Shown: piece after piece, positions 17,290 through 27,891 of the stretch | Layout of the letters: each line of letters begins with the position of its first letter | How positions within the stretch are numbered: position 1 is the stretch's first letter | NCBI RefSeq assembly: GCF_040438925.1 | Contig: NZ_CP159258.1 | Coordinates: 2,184,001-2,248,000, forward strand | Length of the DNA: 64,000 bases | Direction: 5' to 3' | From: Pseudomonas sp. MYb327 | GTDB lineage: Bacteria; Pseudomonadota; Gammaproteobacteria; Pseudomonadales; Pseudomonadaceae | Translations under genes and position numbers: made by a program | The notes under the pieces: generated by a model | What the model saw: the letters and a program-made list of their open reading frames with translations, nothing else | What the model was told of the DNA's origin: nothing | Database searches by the model: none

Positions 17290-19197
17290 TCAGTGCCCGA
17301 TTTCTCTGGCCAGGGCATTATCCAGGCGAATCTGGCGTCGGTCACCAAAGCGCCGGGTCAGGCCGAGGCGGTCGAAGTATTCGAGAATCTGGATACTGCG
17401 CTTGCGCCCCAGGCCCACCGCGTCGCGAAACGCCGATACCTGGATCACCGGGTTGCCCTCGGCCAGTTGCAACAGCATAGCCGCCAAACGCCGGATCATC
17501 GCGTCGGTGTAAAACAGGTCGCGCACCACTTGATGCAACAGTCCCAAGCGGGCCATTTTGCGCAGCAGCAGGCGCACCGTGGCTTCGTCATGCCCCAGAG
17601 TGCGTACCCATGGAGGATCGAACCCGGCCGCCTCGAACTGCGGCTGTAACTGTTGCCACAACGCCTCGTCCTCTTCACTCAAGCGCACTTGATGATCGGG
17701 CAAATGCAACCACGGTCCACTGCTGGTGATAGTGCCGTCGGCCAGCAGTTCGTCGAGCAGGCTGATGAAGGTCGGGCGGTCGAGGGCGGTGCCGGTGAAA
17801 CGACGCAGGCGATCACGGTCCGGGCCCATTTGGTCCGGTTCCAGTTGGTGAAAGCGTGTCAGGTATTGCAGCACAACCGTTTTCAGGGCCTGCCAACGGG
17901 CCGTGCTGAACAATAGCGGGCCATGCCGAGTCTCGATCAAACGCACGTCATTGGGCAAAGTCCATAGGGTGCGCGGAGCGTTGAACTGGCGCTCCAGTCG
18001 CTGTGGGTCAAGGCCGGTGTCGCTGTTGGCCAGCAAAACGGGAAGTACGTTTTCCAGGCGATCACTCGATGTCAGTGCCTGTAACTGCGCCAATCGCTCG
18101 GGGCTGCGTCGTTGTCGGGACGGTGCGAACGGGTCGAGCACTCGACCGCCACCGAGGGTGCGTTGCGCGCTCTGGTCACGCAGGATCAGCGAATCGCCCT
18201 TCACGGCCTGCACCGGCGCGTTCAGCAGGATTTGCGCGAACATCCGCTCACCGGGCGCCAGGCTGGCCCCCTCCAGCAAGGCCACGCGTCCGGTCAGGTC
18301 TTGTGTGCCGATATGAACGTGAACTGGCTGAAAGTGCTCGAAGGCCCTCGCTTCGCCGGACAATAAACGCAGGTCGATGTCCAGACGCTGGGTCGGTGCA
18401 TACAGCCATTCTGCCGACAGCCATTGACCACGGTGAATCTGCTCCAGCGCAAGGCGATCGGCACTGATGTTAAGCGCAACGCGCTGACCGGCCATGGCAA
18501 CCTCCGCGGGTTGATTCTGCGCATGCAGCCCCCGTACGCGCACGGTTTTGCCGAGGGGGCCGAGCATCAACGTATCGCCCACCGCCACTTGACCGGACAG
18601 CGCCGTGCCGGTGACCACAATGCCCGCACCGGCGACGCTGAACGCCCGGTCAATCGCCAGGCGAAAACCACCGTCAAGGCTACGTTGAACGACGTCCCGC
18701 TGCGTTTCGATCAGGGTTTGGCGCAGGGTGTCGATGCCCTGTCCGGTTACGCTCGACAGCGCAATCAACGGCGCATCGGCATAGATACCGGGTGCCAACA
18801 AGGATTCAATTTGCTCGCGCACTTTTTGTACCCGCGCCGCTTCTACCCGGTCGCATTTGCTGATCGCTACCAGCGCCCGAGGAATACCCAGCAGTTCGAC
18901 AATGGCCAGGTGTTCGCGGGTCTGCGGCATCACACCGTCATCGGCGGCCACCACCAGCAACACCAAATCAATGCCCTGAGCCCCGGCGAGCATGTTGTGG
19001 GTGAAGCGTTCGTGGCCGGGCACGTCGATAAAACCGGTAAGGCCCGCGCCCGGCTCCAGCTCGGCATAACGGTAGCCGAGGTCAATGGTCATGCCGCGTT
19101 CGCGCTCTTCCCGTCGCCGATCACCGGCCTGGCCGGTCAGGGCTTCCAGCAATGCTGTCTTGCCGTGGTCGATGTGCCCTACCGTGCCGACGATCAC
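17290..19197 (-). CDS. selB: Selenocysteine-specific translation elongation factor SelB
   Basis: A 635-residue GTPase that carries Sec-tRNA to the ribosome and binds the SECIS hairpin in mRNA. The N-terminus shows G1 ([11 protein letters not shown]), DVPGHE (G3) and SKCD (G4). EF-Tu-like domains follow, then C-terminal winged-helix repeats that bind SECIS RNA. The start is GTG at 19197, one base past the selA stop (TAG at 19199-19201), giving the expected [11 protein letters not shown] beginning; the longer frame to 19392 runs back into selA. The length is close to that of E. coli SelB (614). selC follows at once. Confidence 0.95.
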   Translation of the reverse strand: MIVGTVGHIDHGKTALLEALTGQAGDRRREERERGMTIDLGYRYAELEPGAGLTGFIDVPGHERFTHNMLAGAQGIDLVLLVVAADDGVMPQTREHLAIVELLGIPRALVAISKCDRVEAARVQKVREQIESLLAPGIYADAPLIALSSVTGQGIDTLRQTLIETQRDVVQRSLDGGFRLAIDRAFSVAGAGIVVTGTALSGQVAVGDTLMLGPLGKTVRVRGLHAQNQPAEVAMAGQRVALNISADRLALEQIHRGQWLSAEWLYAPTQRLDIDLRLLSGEARAFEHFQPVHVHIGTQDLTGRVALLEGASLAPGERMFAQILLNAPVQAVKGDSLILRDQSAQRTLGGGRVLDPFAPSRQRRSPERLAQLQALTSSDRLENVLPVLLANSDTGLDPQRLERQFNAPRTLWTLPNDVRLIETRHGPLLFSTARWQALKTVVLQYLTRFHQLEPDQMGPDRDRLRRFTGTALDRPTFISLLDELLADGTITSSGPWLHLPDHQVRLSEEDEALWQQLQPQFEAAGFDPPWVRTLGHDEATVRLLLRKMARLGLLHQVVRDLFYTDAMIRRLAAMLLQLAEGNPVIQVSAFRDAVGLGRKRSIQILEYFDRLGLTRRFGDRRQIRLDNALAREIGH

Positions 19198-19198
19198 C

Positions 19199-20614
19199 CT
19201 AAGACTCCAATTGTTCGAGTTGCGCCAGCCATGCCGGCTCGTCGTCCAGTTGCCGCAAGTCCAGCCACAAGGCGTCGTCATCGATGCGTCCGAGCACCGG
19301 GATCGGCAAGGCACGCAGCGCCTCTTCCAGCCCGTGCAGACATCTTCCACGGAGACGTTTCGACGTTTGCGGTCGCAGGCATAACGCGGCACTGGGCAAG
19401 CGCGCCACCGGTTGGCTACCGCTGCCGATCATGCCCAGCGCCGCTTCCGCGCTAACGTGCCAGGCGTCGCCCAGCACCCGCGCCAATGACGGTTGCAGGC
19501 GTTCAGCCTGAGCGAAGATATCCGCCTGCGGCCGGGTCAGCAGACGCAGACTCGGCAGGCGTTCGGCCAGTCGATCAGGATTTCGGTACAGACCAAGTAC
19601 CGCTTCGAGGGCGGCCAGGGTCAGTTTGTCGACCCGCAGTGCGCGTTTCAGCGGGTTCTTCTTGATCCGTGTGATCAAGTCTTTACGACCGACAATCAAC
19701 CCGGCCTGGGGGCCACCCAGCAGTTTGTCGCCACTGAAAGTGACGATGTCGGCGCCGTCGAGCAAGGCCTGGCGCACGGTCGGTTCGGCCGGCAATCCCC
19801 AGCGAGTGAGGTCCAGCAGACTGCCGCTGCCGAGATCTTCCAGCAGCGGCAAACCGTGCTGGTGCGCCAGTTGCGCCAGCTCGGCGGTCGGCACGCTGGT
19901 GGTGAAACCCTGAATGTTGTAGTTGCTCGCATGCACGCGCATGACCAGACCGCTACGTGGACCGATGGCGGCTTCGTAGTCGCGGGCGTGGGTGCGGTTG
20001 GTGGTACCGACTTCGTGCAGCTTCACCCCAGCGCGGGCCATGATGTCGGGAATGCGAAAGGCGCCACCAATTTCAATCAGCTCGCCCCGGGAAATGATGC
20101 CTTCCTTGCGCGCACCCAGGCTGTTGAGGGTCAGCAATACGGCGGCGGCATTGTTGTTGACCACGGTCACCGCTTCGGCGCCCGTCAGTTCGCGGATCAA
20201 GCCTTCGATCAGGTCGTCGCGGTCGCCACGCTTGCCGCTGTGCAGGTCGAATTCCAGGTTCAACGGATAGCGCGCGGCCATTTGCACCGCTTCAATGGCT
20301 TCCTCGGGCAACAGCGCCCGTCCAAGATTGGTATGCAGCACGGTGCCGGTGAGGTTGAACACTCGGCGAACATGGCTGCGATGTTGCGTCTGCAGCCGTT
20401 CGCCGACGCGGCCCGCCAGCACTTCGGGCACCAGTTCTACTTCGTTGAGCTGCCCTGCCAGCACCGGTTCGCGCAAGTCATCGAGCAACGTCCGCAGGCT
20501 GGCGAGCAACGCCTCGCGCCCATAACGTTCGGCCAACGGATGGCAGGCCGGGTGGCGCAGCAAGCTGTCGATAGAAGGAAGTCGCAAGGCTGGGCTGGTG
20601 GATCTGGCGGACAT
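19199..20614 (-). CDS. selA: L-seryl-tRNA(Sec) selenium transferase SelA
   Basis: A 471-residue PLP enzyme that converts Ser-tRNA(Sec) to Sec-tRNA(Sec) using selenophosphate. The PLP lysine lies in [14 protein letters not shown] at residue 297, close to Lys295 of E. coli SelA. Other family marks are [16 protein letters not shown] and [10 protein letters not shown]. The start is ATG 20614 with GGGAG upstream; an in-frame start at 20629 is also possible. It is followed by selB with 1 base between stop and start. A selD gene, needed to make selenophosphate, is not in this window. Confidence 0.95.
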   Translation of the reverse strand: MSARSTSPALRLPSIDSLLRHPACHPLAERYGREALLASLRTLLDDLREPVLAGQLNEVELVPEVLAGRVGERLQTQHRSHVRRVFNLTGTVLHTNLGRALLPEEAIEAVQMAARYPLNLEFDLHSGKRGDRDDLIEGLIRELTGAEAVTVVNNNAAAVLLTLNSLGARKEGIISRGELIEIGGAFRIPDIMARAGVKLHEVGTTNRTHARDYEAAIGPRSGLVMRVHASNYNIQGFTTSVPTAELAQLAHQHGLPLLEDLGSGSLLDLTRWGLPAEPTVRQALLDGADIVTFSGDKLLGGPQAGLIVGRKDLITRIKKNPLKRALRVDKLTLAALEAVLGLYRNPDRLAERLPSLRLLTRPQADIFAQAERLQPSLARVLGDAWHVSAEAALGMIGSGSQPVARLPSAALCLRPQTSKRLRGRCLHGLEEALRALPIPVLGRIDDDALWLDLRQLDDEPAWLAQLEQLES

Positions 20615-20659
20615 CAGGCGCTCCCGCAAAGGTTGACCGCCTGAGTGTAGACGTTCGCT

Positions 20660-21586
20660 TCAATCGCCCCCGGGCGCCAGCAACAGATTGGGTGCCGGGC
20701 GCTGAAAGCCTTCCTGCTCCAGTCGCATGTCGAGCATCAGGCTGCTCAGGTCGGCGGACAAGGCTTCGCCCTCGGCATCGCACTCCAGGTAAATCTGCTT
20801 CAGATAGCTTTTGCAGCCCGGACAGGTTTCCGCGCGCAATGGCGCCTTGTCGGCCGCATGACGGTCGCTGTCGAAGCTGACGTATTGCAGGCCTTTGCTT
20901 TGCTCGCAATACACGCACTTGACCCGCACCACATGCCATTCGCAGGCACACAAGGAACAAACCAGATAGCGCAAGCCGTTGTACTTGCCGCGATGGCGGA
21001 TCACGCCTGCCATGGCGGGCGATCCGCAAGCCGGGCATTGATGGAGACTGTTGCCGGGTTTCAAGGCCAGGCCCGGGGTGCTCAGCAACCAGTGACTCCA
21101 GGCTGTCTGTAGTGCAGCGCCGAGAAACGGCACCACCGCCGGCGGTAGCAAGGCGTATTGACCGCTGACCAGCGCCAGTGCCCAGGCCTTGACCTGCCCG
21201 TCGCTGGCACTGCGCAACGACGCGACGGCCTTCTCCACTGCCGGTTGTGGAGGCAACCGAAAGTTCGGCAACAGTGCATGCAGAAACGCCAGCCAACCGT
21301 TTTCACGCACCAGACTGTCGGCGGCAAAGGGTGGCAAGCCGTGGTCGAGGCACAATTGGATGCGTTGCGGGTCCGGCGTCGCGGCGGGCGGCGGATCGTC
21401 GAGCAAACGCTGTTGCGCGTGGCACAATCCGGCGACCAGTTGCAGGTAATCGGCCAAGGGATGGCCTTCGGCCAAGCGTTCGAGGCGCAACGCACGCAGG
21501 GTAAACAGGTTGTGCGGTGGAAGGTGCAGAACCGGCGGTGAGGTGGCCGCCGCTTCGATCTGTCCTGGCTCCAGAATGGTGGCCAA
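20660..21586 (-). CDS. fdhE: Formate dehydrogenase accessory protein FdhE
   Basis: A 308-residue cytosolic protein needed for active respiratory formate dehydrogenase. It has the rubredoxin-like cysteine pairs expected of FdhE: CPACG, CSLCACEW, CVYC and CPGC, in residues about 185-270. The length equals E. coli FdhE (309). The start is TTG at 21586, with AAAGGA about 8 bases upstream; that Shine-Dalgarno overlaps the stop of the gamma-subunit gene, so translation is probably coupled. It sits between the structural genes and selA. Confidence 0.93.
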   Translation of the reverse strand: MATILEPGQIEAAATSPPVLHLPPHNLFTLRALRLERLAEGHPLADYLQLVAGLCHAQQRLLDDPPPAATPDPQRIQLCLDHGLPPFAADSLVRENGWLAFLHALLPNFRLPPQPAVEKAVASLRSASDGQVKAWALALVSGQYALLPPAVVPFLGAALQTAWSHWLLSTPGLALKPGNSLHQCPACGSPAMAGVIRHRGKYNGLRYLVCSLCACEWHVVRVKCVYCEQSKGLQYVSFDSDRHAADKAPLRAETCPGCKSYLKQIYLECDAEGEALSADLSSLMLDMRLEQEGFQRPAPNLLLAPGGD

Positions 21587-21590
21587 ATCG

Positions 21591-22250
21591 TTATCCTTTT
21601 TTGCTCAGCGGAGGATCGCGACGCGGACGCTCGTCACGCGTCACTTCGCGGTACCACAGTTCATGGTGTTTCTTCGCCCAGGCGCGGCTGACCCAGCCGT
21701 GCATCATTGCGCTGACCGAACCCTTGATCCAGATACCGGCATAGATGTGCACGATGATGCTCAGGATCAGCACGAAACCGGCCAGTGCATGCAGCAACAT
21801 TGCCCAGCGGATCGTGGTGATACCGAAGTATTCGCTGAAGTACGCGCGCCAGATCACCAGACCGGTGAACAGCAGTCCCAACATGCAAAGCAGTAAAGTC
21901 CAGAACAGCAGCTTCTGCCCCGGGTTGTATTTGCCGACCGGTGGCACGCCCTCCTCCTGGTTTTTCATCACCCGGTCGATGCGCCGCAACCACAGGCGAT
22001 CATTGGCGATAAAGTAATTGGCGCGCCAGAAACGCAACACCAGGCCGAGGAAAAACACAAACATCAGCACGCCCATAAATGGATGCAGGATGCGGGTCCA
22101 CGGCCCGCCGCCGAACAGGTTGCTTAACCAGAACAGCGCCGGATGAAACAGCGCCAGCCCGGATAATCCGGCCATGAAAAACAGGATCGCCACCAGCCAA
22201 TGATTGGTGCGCTGGTTGGCGGTGTAACGAAGGATCTGTTTGCGGATCAT
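21591..22250 (-). CDS. fdnI: Formate dehydrogenase cytochrome b556 (gamma) subunit
   Basis: A 219-residue inner-membrane cytochrome b with four helices (about 18-38, 55-75, 113-135, 150-175). It begins [30 protein letters not shown], and histidines in the helices can ligate two haems. It passes electrons from the Fe-S subunit to quinone. It overlaps fdxH by 4 bases (ATGA). The name fdnI is used for the type; fdoI is equally apt. Confidence 0.93.
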   Translation of the reverse strand: MIRKQILRYTANQRTNHWLVAILFFMAGLSGLALFHPALFWLSNLFGGGPWTRILHPFMGVLMFVFFLGLVLRFWRANYFIANDRLWLRRIDRVMKNQEEGVPPVGKYNPGQKLLFWTLLLCMLGLLFTGLVIWRAYFSEYFGITTIRWAMLLHALAGFVLILSIIVHIYAGIWIKGSVSAMMHGWVSRAWAKKHHELWYREVTRDERPRRDPPLSKKG

Positions 22251-23182
22251 GGCCGGTCCTCCCGCTTCGGATCGTAGGTGTGCACTGACGGGTCGACTTC
22301 ATGCACCGCAGGATCGTTGAGTGGCGGCAGTTCATCTTCTTCGACGATCTGCGGTCCGACGCGCACGTAGTGGAAGAATCCGGCCAACACCGCCAGGCCC
22401 ATGGCCAACAAGCCCAAGGGTTTACTCACGCCTTTCCACAGATCAACCAGCGGGCTGATCGTCGGATCAATCGGCAACCCGGCATAAAGCCTCGGCGTGT
22501 CGGCATGGTGCAGCACGTACATCACATGGGTGCCACCGACACCCGCGGGGTCATACAAACCGGCATTGTCGAAACCACGGCTCTTGAGGTCGACGATGCG
22601 TTCGGCGGCGTGTTCCTTCATGTCTTCCTTGGAGCCGAACACGATGGCACCGGTCGGGCAGGTTTTCACGCAGGCTGGTTCCAGCCCCACCGCCACCCGG
22701 TCCGAACACAACGTACATTTGTAGGCCTTGTGGTCCTTCTGCGAGATGCGCGGGATGTTGAACGGGCAACCGGTGATGCAATAGCCGCAGCCGATGCAGT
22801 GGTCCTGATTGAAATCGACGATGCCGTTGGCGTGCTTGATGATCGCACCGGGGCTGGGGCACGCCGCCAGGCAACCGGGTTCGGCGCAGTGCATGCAGCC
22901 GTCCTTGCGGATCAGCCATTCGAGGTTGCCGGCATCGGTTTCGTGCTCGGTGAAGCGCATCAACGTCCAGGTTTCTGCGGTGAGGTCTTGCGGGTTGTCG
23001 TAAGTGCCGTGGTTGTGGCCGACCTCGTCGCGCAGCTCGTTCCATTCCGAACAGGCGACCTGGCAAGCCTTGCAACCGATGCACTTGGTGGTGTCGATGA
23101 GCTTGGCGACTTCCTCCTGATTGCGCACTGAGGACGGCACGGTGGTGGTGGCCGAGCGGGCAATAATGTCTTGGCTGGCCAT
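22247..23182 (-). CDS. fdxH: Formate dehydrogenase iron-sulfur (beta) subunit
   Basis: A 311-residue electron-transfer subunit with four 4Fe-4S cysteine clusters: [14 protein letters not shown] near 36-49, [14 protein letters not shown] near 96-109, [17 protein letters not shown] near 129-145 and [21 protein letters not shown] near 156-176. A C-terminal transmembrane helix (about 252-272) anchors it facing the periplasm. The ATG follows the fdnG TAA directly. It couples the catalytic subunit to the cytochrome b. Confidence 0.95.
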   Translation of the reverse strand: MASQDIIARSATTTVPSSVRNQEEVAKLIDTTKCIGCKACQVACSEWNELRDEVGHNHGTYDNPQDLTAETWTLMRFTEHETDAGNLEWLIRKDGCMHCAEPGCLAACPSPGAIIKHANGIVDFNQDHCIGCGYCITGCPFNIPRISQKDHKAYKCTLCSDRVAVGLEPACVKTCPTGAIVFGSKEDMKEHAAERIVDLKSRGFDNAGLYDPAGVGGTHVMYVLHHADTPRLYAGLPIDPTISPLVDLWKGVSKPLGLLAMGLAVLAGFFHYVRVGPQIVEEDELPPLNDPAVHEVDPSVHTYDPKREDRP

Positions 23183-26100
23183 TTATATTTTCTCCACGTT
23201 GACCAGGAATGACTTGGATTCCGGGGTCTGTGTGTTGCCATCGCCGAGGAACGGCACCAGTGTGTTGGTCAGGTAACCGTGGCGTGTGAGGCCGGTGAAA
23301 CCCCAGTGCAACGGGATACCGATCTGGTGCACCACCTGATTGTTGACCTGCAACGGCCGAATCCGCTTGGTCACCACCGCCACCGCTTCGATGTGCCCGC
23401 GCTTGCAACTGACGCGCACCCGGTCGCCGGCGACAATGCCTTTTTCCTTGGCCAGCACTTCGCCAATTTCGACGAATTGCTCGGGCTGGGCGATCGCGTT
23501 GAGCTTGCAGTGCTTGCTCCAGAAGTGGAAATGCTCGGTCAGCCGGTAGCTGGTGGCGGCGTACGGGTAATCCTTGGCCACGCCGAGGGTGTCCCACACC
23601 GAATCGAAGATCCGCGCCGCCGGATTGCTGGTGGCTTTCTTGTTTTCCGGGTGCAGCGGGTTAATGCCGATGGGCGTCTCGAAGGGCTCGTAGTGCTCGG
23701 GGAACGGGCCTTCGTTCATCTTGTCGACGGCGAAGAACCGCGCCACGCCTTCGGGGTTCATGATGAACGGATTCATCCCGGCTTCCGGCGGCACGTCGGC
23801 CTTATAGTCGGGCACATCGGTGCCGGCCCAGGCTTTGCCGTTCCACCACACCAGGCGTTTTTTCTCGTCCCACGGCTTGCCTTGCGGGTCCGCCGAGGCG
23901 CGGTTGTAGAGAATCCGCCGGTTCGCCGGCCAGGCCCAGGCCCAGCCTTGATGTTGGTGCATGCCAAACGGGTCGTTGTTGTCGCGGCGGGCCATCTGAT
24001 TGCCGACTTCAGTCCAGCTGCCGCAGAAAATCCAGCAACCGGAGGCGGTGCTGCCGTCATCCTTGAGTTGACCGAACCCGGCGAGTTGCGCATTGGCCTT
24101 GATCAGCGCGCCGGTGGCGTCGGTGAAATCGGCGGTGGCGCTGCCGTTGATTTCCTTGGCCAGCTCTTCCGGCGACGGTTCGTCGGCGATCTTGTACGGC
24201 CACGACAGTTTCAGGATTGGATCGGCATAAGCACCGCCGTTCGCCTGGTAGCGTTGGCGCAGACGCAGAAACAGCTCACTCATGATCCGCACGTCGGTGC
24301 GCGCTTCGCCAGGTCCATCGGCACCCTTCCAGTGCCATTGCAGCCAGCGACTGCTGTTGACCAGCGAGCCGTCCTCCTCGGCGAAGCAAGTAGTGGGCAG
24401 GCGAATCACTTCGGTCTGGATATCGGCGCTGTTGACGTCGTTATAGGGCCCGACCTTTTGCCAGAACTCCGAAGTCTCGGTGGCCAGCGGGTCCATCACC
24501 ACCAGCCATTTGAGCTTGGCCAGCGCCGCCATCACCCGGTTTTTGTCAGGCAACGCGGCGATCGGGTTGAAGCCCTGGCACATGTAGCCGTTGACCTTGC
24601 CCTGGCCCATCAGGTCGAACACTTTGAGGATGTCGTAGTTGGGGATGTCGAGTTTCGGCAAATAGTCGTAGCACCAATTGTTCTCGACCGAGGCATTGGC
24701 GCCGTACCAGGCTTTCATCAGGCTGACGTGGAATTTGCTGTAGTTCTGCCAGTAGGACAGTTGCCCCGGACGCAGCGGTTTCTGAGTGCGCTTGACGATG
24801 TAGGCGTTGTAATCCTGCTCGGCATCGCCCGGTAACGTCAGGTATCCCGGCAGTGAGTTGGACAGCAGGCCCAGGTCGGTCAGCCCCTGGATATTGGAGT
24901 GCCCGCGCAAGGCGTTGACACCGCCACCCGGCATGCCGACATTGCCCAGCAACAGTTGCACCATCGCCGCGCTGCGGATGATTTGCGAACCGATCGAATG
25001 CTGGGTCCAACCGAGGGCGTAGAGAATCGTCATGGTTTTGCCCGGAACCGAGCAAGTAGCGATTTCGTCCCAGATTTTTTGCATGGCATCGACCGGCATG
25101 CCGCAAATCTGGCTCGCCAGTTCGATGTTGTAGCGGCTGTAGTGCTGCTTCATCAATTGATAGACGCAGTGCGGGTCTTGCAGGCTCGGGTCGGTCTTGA
25201 CGAAGCCGTCCTCACCCATTTCATAGCCCCAGCCGGACTTGTCGGTGTACGCCCGCTTGGTCACGTCGTAGCCGCTGAAAATCCCGTCCTCGAAGCCATA
25301 GCCGGCTTTGACGATGAACGACACGTCGGTGTAGTTGCGCACGTATTCGTGCTGGATCTTGTCCTGGGTCAGCAGGTAATTGATCAGCCCGCCCATGAAA
25401 GCGATGTCGGTGCCGGTACGAATCGGCGCGTAGTAGTCGGCCACCGAAGCGGTCCGGGTAAAACGCGGGTCGACCACGATCAGCCGCGCCTTGTTATGCG
25501 CCTTGGCTTCGGTCACCCACTTGAAGCCGCACGGATGCGCTTCTGCTGCGTTGCCGCCCATCACCAGAACCAGATTCGCGTTGGCGATATCGGTCCAGTG
25601 GTTGGTCATGGCTCCACGGCCGTACGTCGGGGCAAGACTTGCCACCGTCGGGCCGTGTCAGACACGCGCCTGGTTATCAAACCCCAGCATGCCGAGACTG
25701 CGAATGACCTTGTGGGTGATGTAGCCCGCTTCGTTGGACGCCGCTGATGCCGCGAGGAAACCAGTGGTCAGCCAGCGATTTACCGTTTGGCCCTGAGCGT
25801 TTTTCTCGATGAAGTTGGCGTCGCGGTCGGCCTTCATCAGGTCGGCGATGCGATCCAGCGCTTCATCCCAGGAAATACGCGTCCACTCGGTGCTGCCGGG
25901 CTTGCGTACCTGTGGGTACTGCAGGCGGCCGGGGCTGTGAATGAAGTCCAGCAGGCCGGCGCCTTTGGGGCAAAGGGTGCCGCGGTTGACCGGGTGGTCG
26001 GCGTCACCTTCGATGTGGATGATGCTTTGCGCAACGTTCTTCGCGGTATCGCCCTGGCTGTACATGATCAACCCACAGCCGACCGAGCAGTACGGACAGG

Positions 26101-26248
26101 TGTTGCGGGTTTCATGGGTGTGGGCAAGCTTGAAGTGGCGCACCTGCTCTGCGAAGGCTGGCGTCGGGGCCATGCCCAACGCGCCCAGGCTAGAGCCTGC
26201 AAGGCCGATACCGGCGACCTTGAAGAACTGACGACGGTTGAGGTCCAT
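23183..26248 (-). CDS. fdnG: Formate dehydrogenase alpha subunit, selenoprotein (UGA = Sec197)
   Basis: A 1021-residue molybdopterin enzyme oxidising formate to CO2 in the periplasm. It has a twin-arginine signal (RRQFFKVAGIG) and a 4Fe-4S motif (CPYCSVGCGL) near 53-62. The coding region is interrupted by TGA at 25658-25660, which lies in the NQARV-U-HGPTVA active-site context where E. coli FdnG has Sec196. Translation continues in the same frame to 23183 and the downstream part carries the rest of the molybdopterin-dinucleotide-binding protein. A hairpin follows the UGA at once. The two apparent frames (23183-25645 and 25658-26248) must be joined. The gene heads the operon fdnG-fdxH-fdnI-fdhE-selA-selB-selC. 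Confidence 0.95.
25615..25657 (-). promoter_or_regulatory. Bacterial SECIS element of fdnG
   Basis: Immediately 3' of the UGA the minus strand reads CACGGCC, and 30 bases later GGCCGTG, which pair perfectly as a 7-bp lower stem. Inside, GGCAAGTCTTGCC (25631-25643) forms an apical hairpin whose loop contains GU, the kind of nucleotides read by SelB in E. coli SECIS loops. Position, size (43 nt) and apical loop fit a bacterial SECIS. Confidence 0.88.
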
Positions 26249-26396
26249 CGTTCACTCCTGATCAGGTGGAAACCCGGTACTTTTGCCGGATTTTCTGGAC
26301 AGTCACGGTGGCGGCAGACGGGCTGCCGACATCTGAATTCTAGACAAGGCTGTCGAAATCACCATGGCAACCGACCGTCGGCCCTGACCTGGCCCT
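26249..26396 (-). promoter_or_regulatory. Upstream region of the formate dehydrogenase operon
   Basis: Between fdnG and the REP pair lie about 150 bases. They contain a ribosome binding site (CAGGAGTG), a small GGCAG/CTGCC hairpin near 26311-26330 and a TAGAAT (minus strand, 26337-26342) that could be a -10 box. No good -35 or regulator box is evident, so the promoter assignment is tentative. Confidence 0.35.
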
Positions 26397-26490
26397 TGTA
26401 GGAGCAAGCTTGCTCGCGATGGCGAAGGGTCAGCCATCCATTTATGTCACTGACTCACCGTTATCACGAGCAGGCTCGCTCCCACAGGGT
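26397..26490. repeat. REP-like inverted pair (GAGCAAGCTTGCTCGCGA type)
   Basis: TGTAGGAGCAAGCTTGCTCGCG at 26397-26418 faces an inverted relative, ATCACGAGCAGGCTCGCTCCCACAGG without its last bases, at about 26463-26486. The same family occurs at 45595-45661 and 58505-58580. It lies between divergent genes. Confidence 0.82.
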
Positions 26491-26540
26491 CTGGGGATTA
26501 TCATGGCCGGCATGATTAACCCGACTTCACGAGACCGCGC

Positions 26541-27695
26541 ATGACTTTCGATTTTGATCAGGTGTTCGATCGCCACAACACCGGCAGCACCAAATGGAGC
26601 CGCTACCCGGCCGACGTGTTGCCGATGTGGGTTGCCGACATGGATTTCGCCGCGCCACCGATGATCATCCAGGCACTGCAAAAACGCCTGGAACACCCAA
26701 TGGTCGGCTACAGCGTGGCCCCGGACGATCTGCGCGAGGCTATTGTTGCCGACTTGTGGAACAAGTACGCCTGGCGCGTCGAGCCGCAGGAGTTGATCTT
26801 CCTGCCGGGGGTCGAGTCGGGTTTCAACATGGCCCTCAAAGCGCTGGTGCAGCCGCAACAGAATGTCGTGGTCCAGGTGCCGAACTACCCGCCGCTGCGT
26901 CATGCGCCAGGTCATTGGGGATTGAACAAGGTCGAGTTGAACTTCGATGCTCAGCCTGACGGCACCTACGCCACGCCGCTGTCGACCTTGAGCCAGTCGT
27001 TGCAAGGTGGCGGCGCCCTGCTGTTGAGCAACCCGCACAACCCGCTGGGCAAAGCTTTCCCGCGCGAAGAGCTGCAAGCCATCGCCGACATCTGCGTGGA
27101 GCACGACGCCTGGATCATCGCCGACGAGATCCACGCCGAGCTGTGTTTTGACGGTCGTCAACACATTCCGATGGCCACCCTGAGCCCGCAAATCGCCCAA
27201 CGCACCATTACGCTGATGTCGGCCAGCAAGGCCTATAACATCGCCGGGTTGAAGACCTCGTTCATGATCATTCAGGACCGCCACCTGCGCGAGCGCGTCA
27301 ACCACGCCCGTTGCGGCATGGTCGACAGCGTCAACCCGCTGGGCCTGGAAGCCACCCGCGTTGCCTACAGCGAAGCGGCGCCGTGGCTGAACGAGCTCAA
27401 GGCCTACCTGCAAGCCAACCGCGATTACCTGGTCGATGCGGTCCGCACCCGTTTGCCGGGCGTCACCATGAACGTTCCGCAAAGCACCTATCTGGCGTGG
27501 CTCGACTGCACAGCGCTGGGGCTGGACAACCCGCAACAGTTCTTCCTGGAACAGGCCAAGGTCGGCTTGAGCCCGGGTCTGGATTTCGGCGATGACTGCC
27601 GACAATTCGTGCGCCTGAACTTCGGCTGCCCGCGTTCGTTGCTGGAAGAAGGCATTGCGCGGATGGAGCGCAGCTTGCGTCACCTCAAGGCCTGA
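26541..27695 (+). CDS. PatB/MalY-type PLP-dependent C-S lyase (cystathionine beta-lyase-like aminotransferase)
   Basis: A 384-residue fold-I PLP enzyme. It opens TFDFDQVFDRHNTGSTKWSRYP and has VLPMWVADMDF, a NPHNPLGKAF block, DEIHAEL and the PLP lysine in LMSASKAYNIAGLK (near residue 235). This combination marks MalY/PatB enzymes, which cleave cystathionine or cysteine conjugates to pyruvate, ammonia and a thiol. Physiological substrate is uncertain. The minus-strand frame of similar length covering it is a shadow. It is single, flanked by REP pairs on both sides. Confidence 0.87.
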   Translation: MTFDFDQVFDRHNTGSTKWSRYPADVLPMWVADMDFAAPPMIIQALQKRLEHPMVGYSVAPDDLREAIVADLWNKYAWRVEPQELIFLPGVESGFNMALKALVQPQQNVVVQVPNYPPLRHAPGHWGLNKVELNFDAQPDGTYATPLSTLSQSLQGGGALLLSNPHNPLGKAFPREELQAIADICVEHDAWIIADEIHAELCFDGRQHIPMATLSPQIAQRTITLMSASKAYNIAGLKTSFMIIQDRHLRERVNHARCGMVDSVNPLGLEATRVAYSEAAPWLNELKAYLQANRDYLVDAVRTRLPGVTMNVPQSTYLAWLDCTALGLDNPQQFFLEQAKVGLSPGLDFGDDCRQFVRLNFGCPRSLLEEGIARMERSLRHLKA

Positions 27696-27706
27696 CACCG
27701 CTCCCG

Positions 27707-27796
27707 TGTAGGAGCTGGCTTGCCAGCGATGCGATCATCGGGTCGAAATTGATTTTGCCCGAGCGGGTGCCATCGCTGGCAAGCCAGCTCCTAAAA
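27707..27796. repeat. REP-like inverted pair (GGAGCTGGCTTGCCAGCGA type)
   Basis: GTAGGAGCTGGCTTGCCAGC at 27708-27727 and its inverted partner at about 27773-27794 flank a 40-base spacer. The unit is the same as at 1624-1688 and 49703-49796. It begins 12 bases after the C-S lyase stop. Confidence 0.88.
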
Positions 27797-27891
27797 TGGT
27801 TCGTGAGTTCTTAGGGAAGGTGAAATACAACCGAACTCAAGCCAAACCCCCACAGTCAACCCCGAACACGCCCCCTGTTCGGAGTCTGATG

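Noticed and set aside
19493..20644. 383-codon plus-strand frame over selA
   Set aside because: Antisense shadow; SelA is certain on the other strand.
23279..24835. 518-codon plus-strand frame inside fdnG
   Set aside because: Antisense shadow of the formate dehydrogenase alpha subunit.
26442..27698. 418-codon minus-strand frame over the C-S lyase
   Set aside because: Low-complexity shadow peptide; the plus strand encodes a clear PLP enzyme.
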